Shown here in pieces: positions 63,609-64,000 of a stretch of DNA of 64,000 nucleotides; within the stretch, counting starts at the first letter, position 1; the number at the start of each line of letters is the position of its first letter. A program made the translations under genes and the position numbers. This DNA comes from Faecalicatena orotica (GTDB lineage: Bacteria > Bacillota > Clostridia > Lachnospirales > Lachnospiraceae). Location of the stretch: NCBI RefSeq assembly GCF_003149245.1, contig NZ_QGDL01000001.1, positions 828,982 through 892,981 of the forward strand, written 5' to 3'. The notes beneath the pieces were generated by a model that did not search any database, had not been told where the DNA came from, and saw only the letters and a list, made by a program, of their open reading frames with translations.

Positions 63609-63617
63609 ATTATAGCA
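63609..63617 (-). promoter_or_regulatory. Extended -10 promoter of hom
   Basis: TGCTATAAT on the minus strand: perfect -10 with a TGN extension; the -35 is weak. About 160 bases before the hom start. Confidence 0.55.
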
Positions 63618-63806
63618 TAAATATGCAGAAAATACCAGCGGGTTTTAACAGAACATCTGGATCGTAAATTATTTTTCTAAATCCTACCCTGTTCATCCTA
63701 TGTAGGACTTAGTCTTGGATAAGTAGGGTTTACTCTTGCATATGATTCCTTCTAGCGGTATAGTTCTATCAGTTGTCCAAACCGGCGGCATAAGGAGGAT
63801 AACACT
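63615..63806. other. Gap between hom promoter and IS30 transposase
   Basis: No gene. It should contain the left end of the insertion element; AAATCCTACCC (63681 region) and AGTAGGGTTTA near 63722 form a loose inverted repeat, but I cannot identify the exact terminal repeat because the right end is outside the window. Confidence 0.4.
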
Positions 63807-64000
63807 ATGTCAAAACTTATACCAGGGAATCATAAACATCTTACAATCGAGGACCGTCGCTATATTGAACAATCTCTAGATGAAAGCAAGTCTTTTCGTG
63901 AGATTTCCAAGTACCTTTGTAAGGACCCGTCCACCATATCCGATGAAGTCTTTAAAAATCGGGTTGCTAACACTTGGAATAAAGGCAGCTTCAACAACCC
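63807..64000 (+). mobile_element. IS30-family transposase, N-terminal part (truncated by window edge)
   Basis: The frame from ATG 63807 (RBS AAGGAGG, 8-9 bases before) is open to the window end. It begins MSKLIPGNHKHLTIEDRRYI and continues with a helix-turn-helix in which FREISKYLCKDPSTISDEV is clear, matching IS30-type transposases of clostridia. 64 codons are visible. The catalytic DDE core would be beyond the edge. Confidence 0.9.

Noticed and set aside
1..64000. CRISPR array, tRNA or rRNA genes, prophage or plasmid origin
   Set aside because: No regularly spaced direct repeats, cloverleaf-like genes, phage structural genes or replication genes were seen.

Overview
The window looks like a chromosomal segment of an anaerobic, low-to-mid GC Gram-positive gut bacterium, most likely a Lachnospiraceae-type Clostridium relative. 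The support is strong AGGAGG-type ribosome binding sites, sigma-A promoters, T-box, M-box and purine riboswitches, a mannose-family PTS, YesM/YesN-type two-component genes, and selenium-dependent molybdenum hydroxylase genes. There are no tRNA or rRNA genes and no CRISPR array. Gene families were recognised by eye from the translations; no database search was run.

Region 1 (1-1.6 kb): the end of a sugar ABC transporter (two permeases, the first truncated by the window edge), followed by a 250-bp branched inverted repeat. Region 2 (1.6-25.3 kb) is the main feature: a compact anaerobic purine/urate degradation locus. A leftward operon carries ssnA, ygfK, a dihydropyrimidinase-like amidohydrolase, yqeC, a yqeB-mocA fusion and a one-piece FeS-Mo xanthine dehydrogenase. 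A rightward group carries a YheO-type regulator, ygeX, ygeY, ygeW, ridA, arcC and an NCS2 purine permease. A third, convergent operon carries guaD and a three-subunit xanthine dehydrogenase behind a guanine-type riboswitch. My reading (inference) is that purines enter through the permease and are deaminated and hydroxylated by GuaD and the Mo hydroxylases. The ring is then reduced and opened by YgfK, SsnA and the amidohydrolase. YgeY and YgeX release 2,3-diaminopropionate and convert it to pyruvate and ammonia, with RidA clearing aminoacrylate. YgeW and ArcC recover ATP from ureido groups through carbamoyl phosphate. The two divergent operons share an intergenic region with two near-palindromes spaced exactly 20 bp, each 7 bp from a -35 box.

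Region 3 (25.3-29.1 kb): an AraC-GNAT fusion regulator, a HelD-like helicase and an unknown gene. Region 4 (29.1-37.0 kb) is visibly more AT-rich. It holds a mannose-family PTS operon (IIC, IID, IIB, IIA) mixed with two TIM-barrel isomerase/epimerases and a HAD phosphatase, with an RpiR regulator at each end and a PHP phosphoesterase beyond; its substrate is unknown. Region 5 (37.3-41.9 kb): a MoeA-like molybdopterin-binding protein, NAD synthetase, Hsp33 and a methyltransferase. Region 6 (42-50.8 kb): a carbohydrate locus with a YesN/YesM two-component system, ABC transporter and a large putative glycosidase-like protein.

Region 7 (50.8-63.4 kb) is core metabolism: mgtE behind an M-box riboswitch, ilvE, ilvN, ilvB behind a T-box, a YhhN-family membrane protein, a zinc ABC transporter (znuABC-like), folA, thyA, a MarR regulator and homoserine dehydrogenase. 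The window ends inside an IS30-family transposase. Two families of short dispersed repeats sit in intergenic gaps throughout: a CAAAGGGGTC palindrome (3 copies) and a GC-rich structured element (3 copies).
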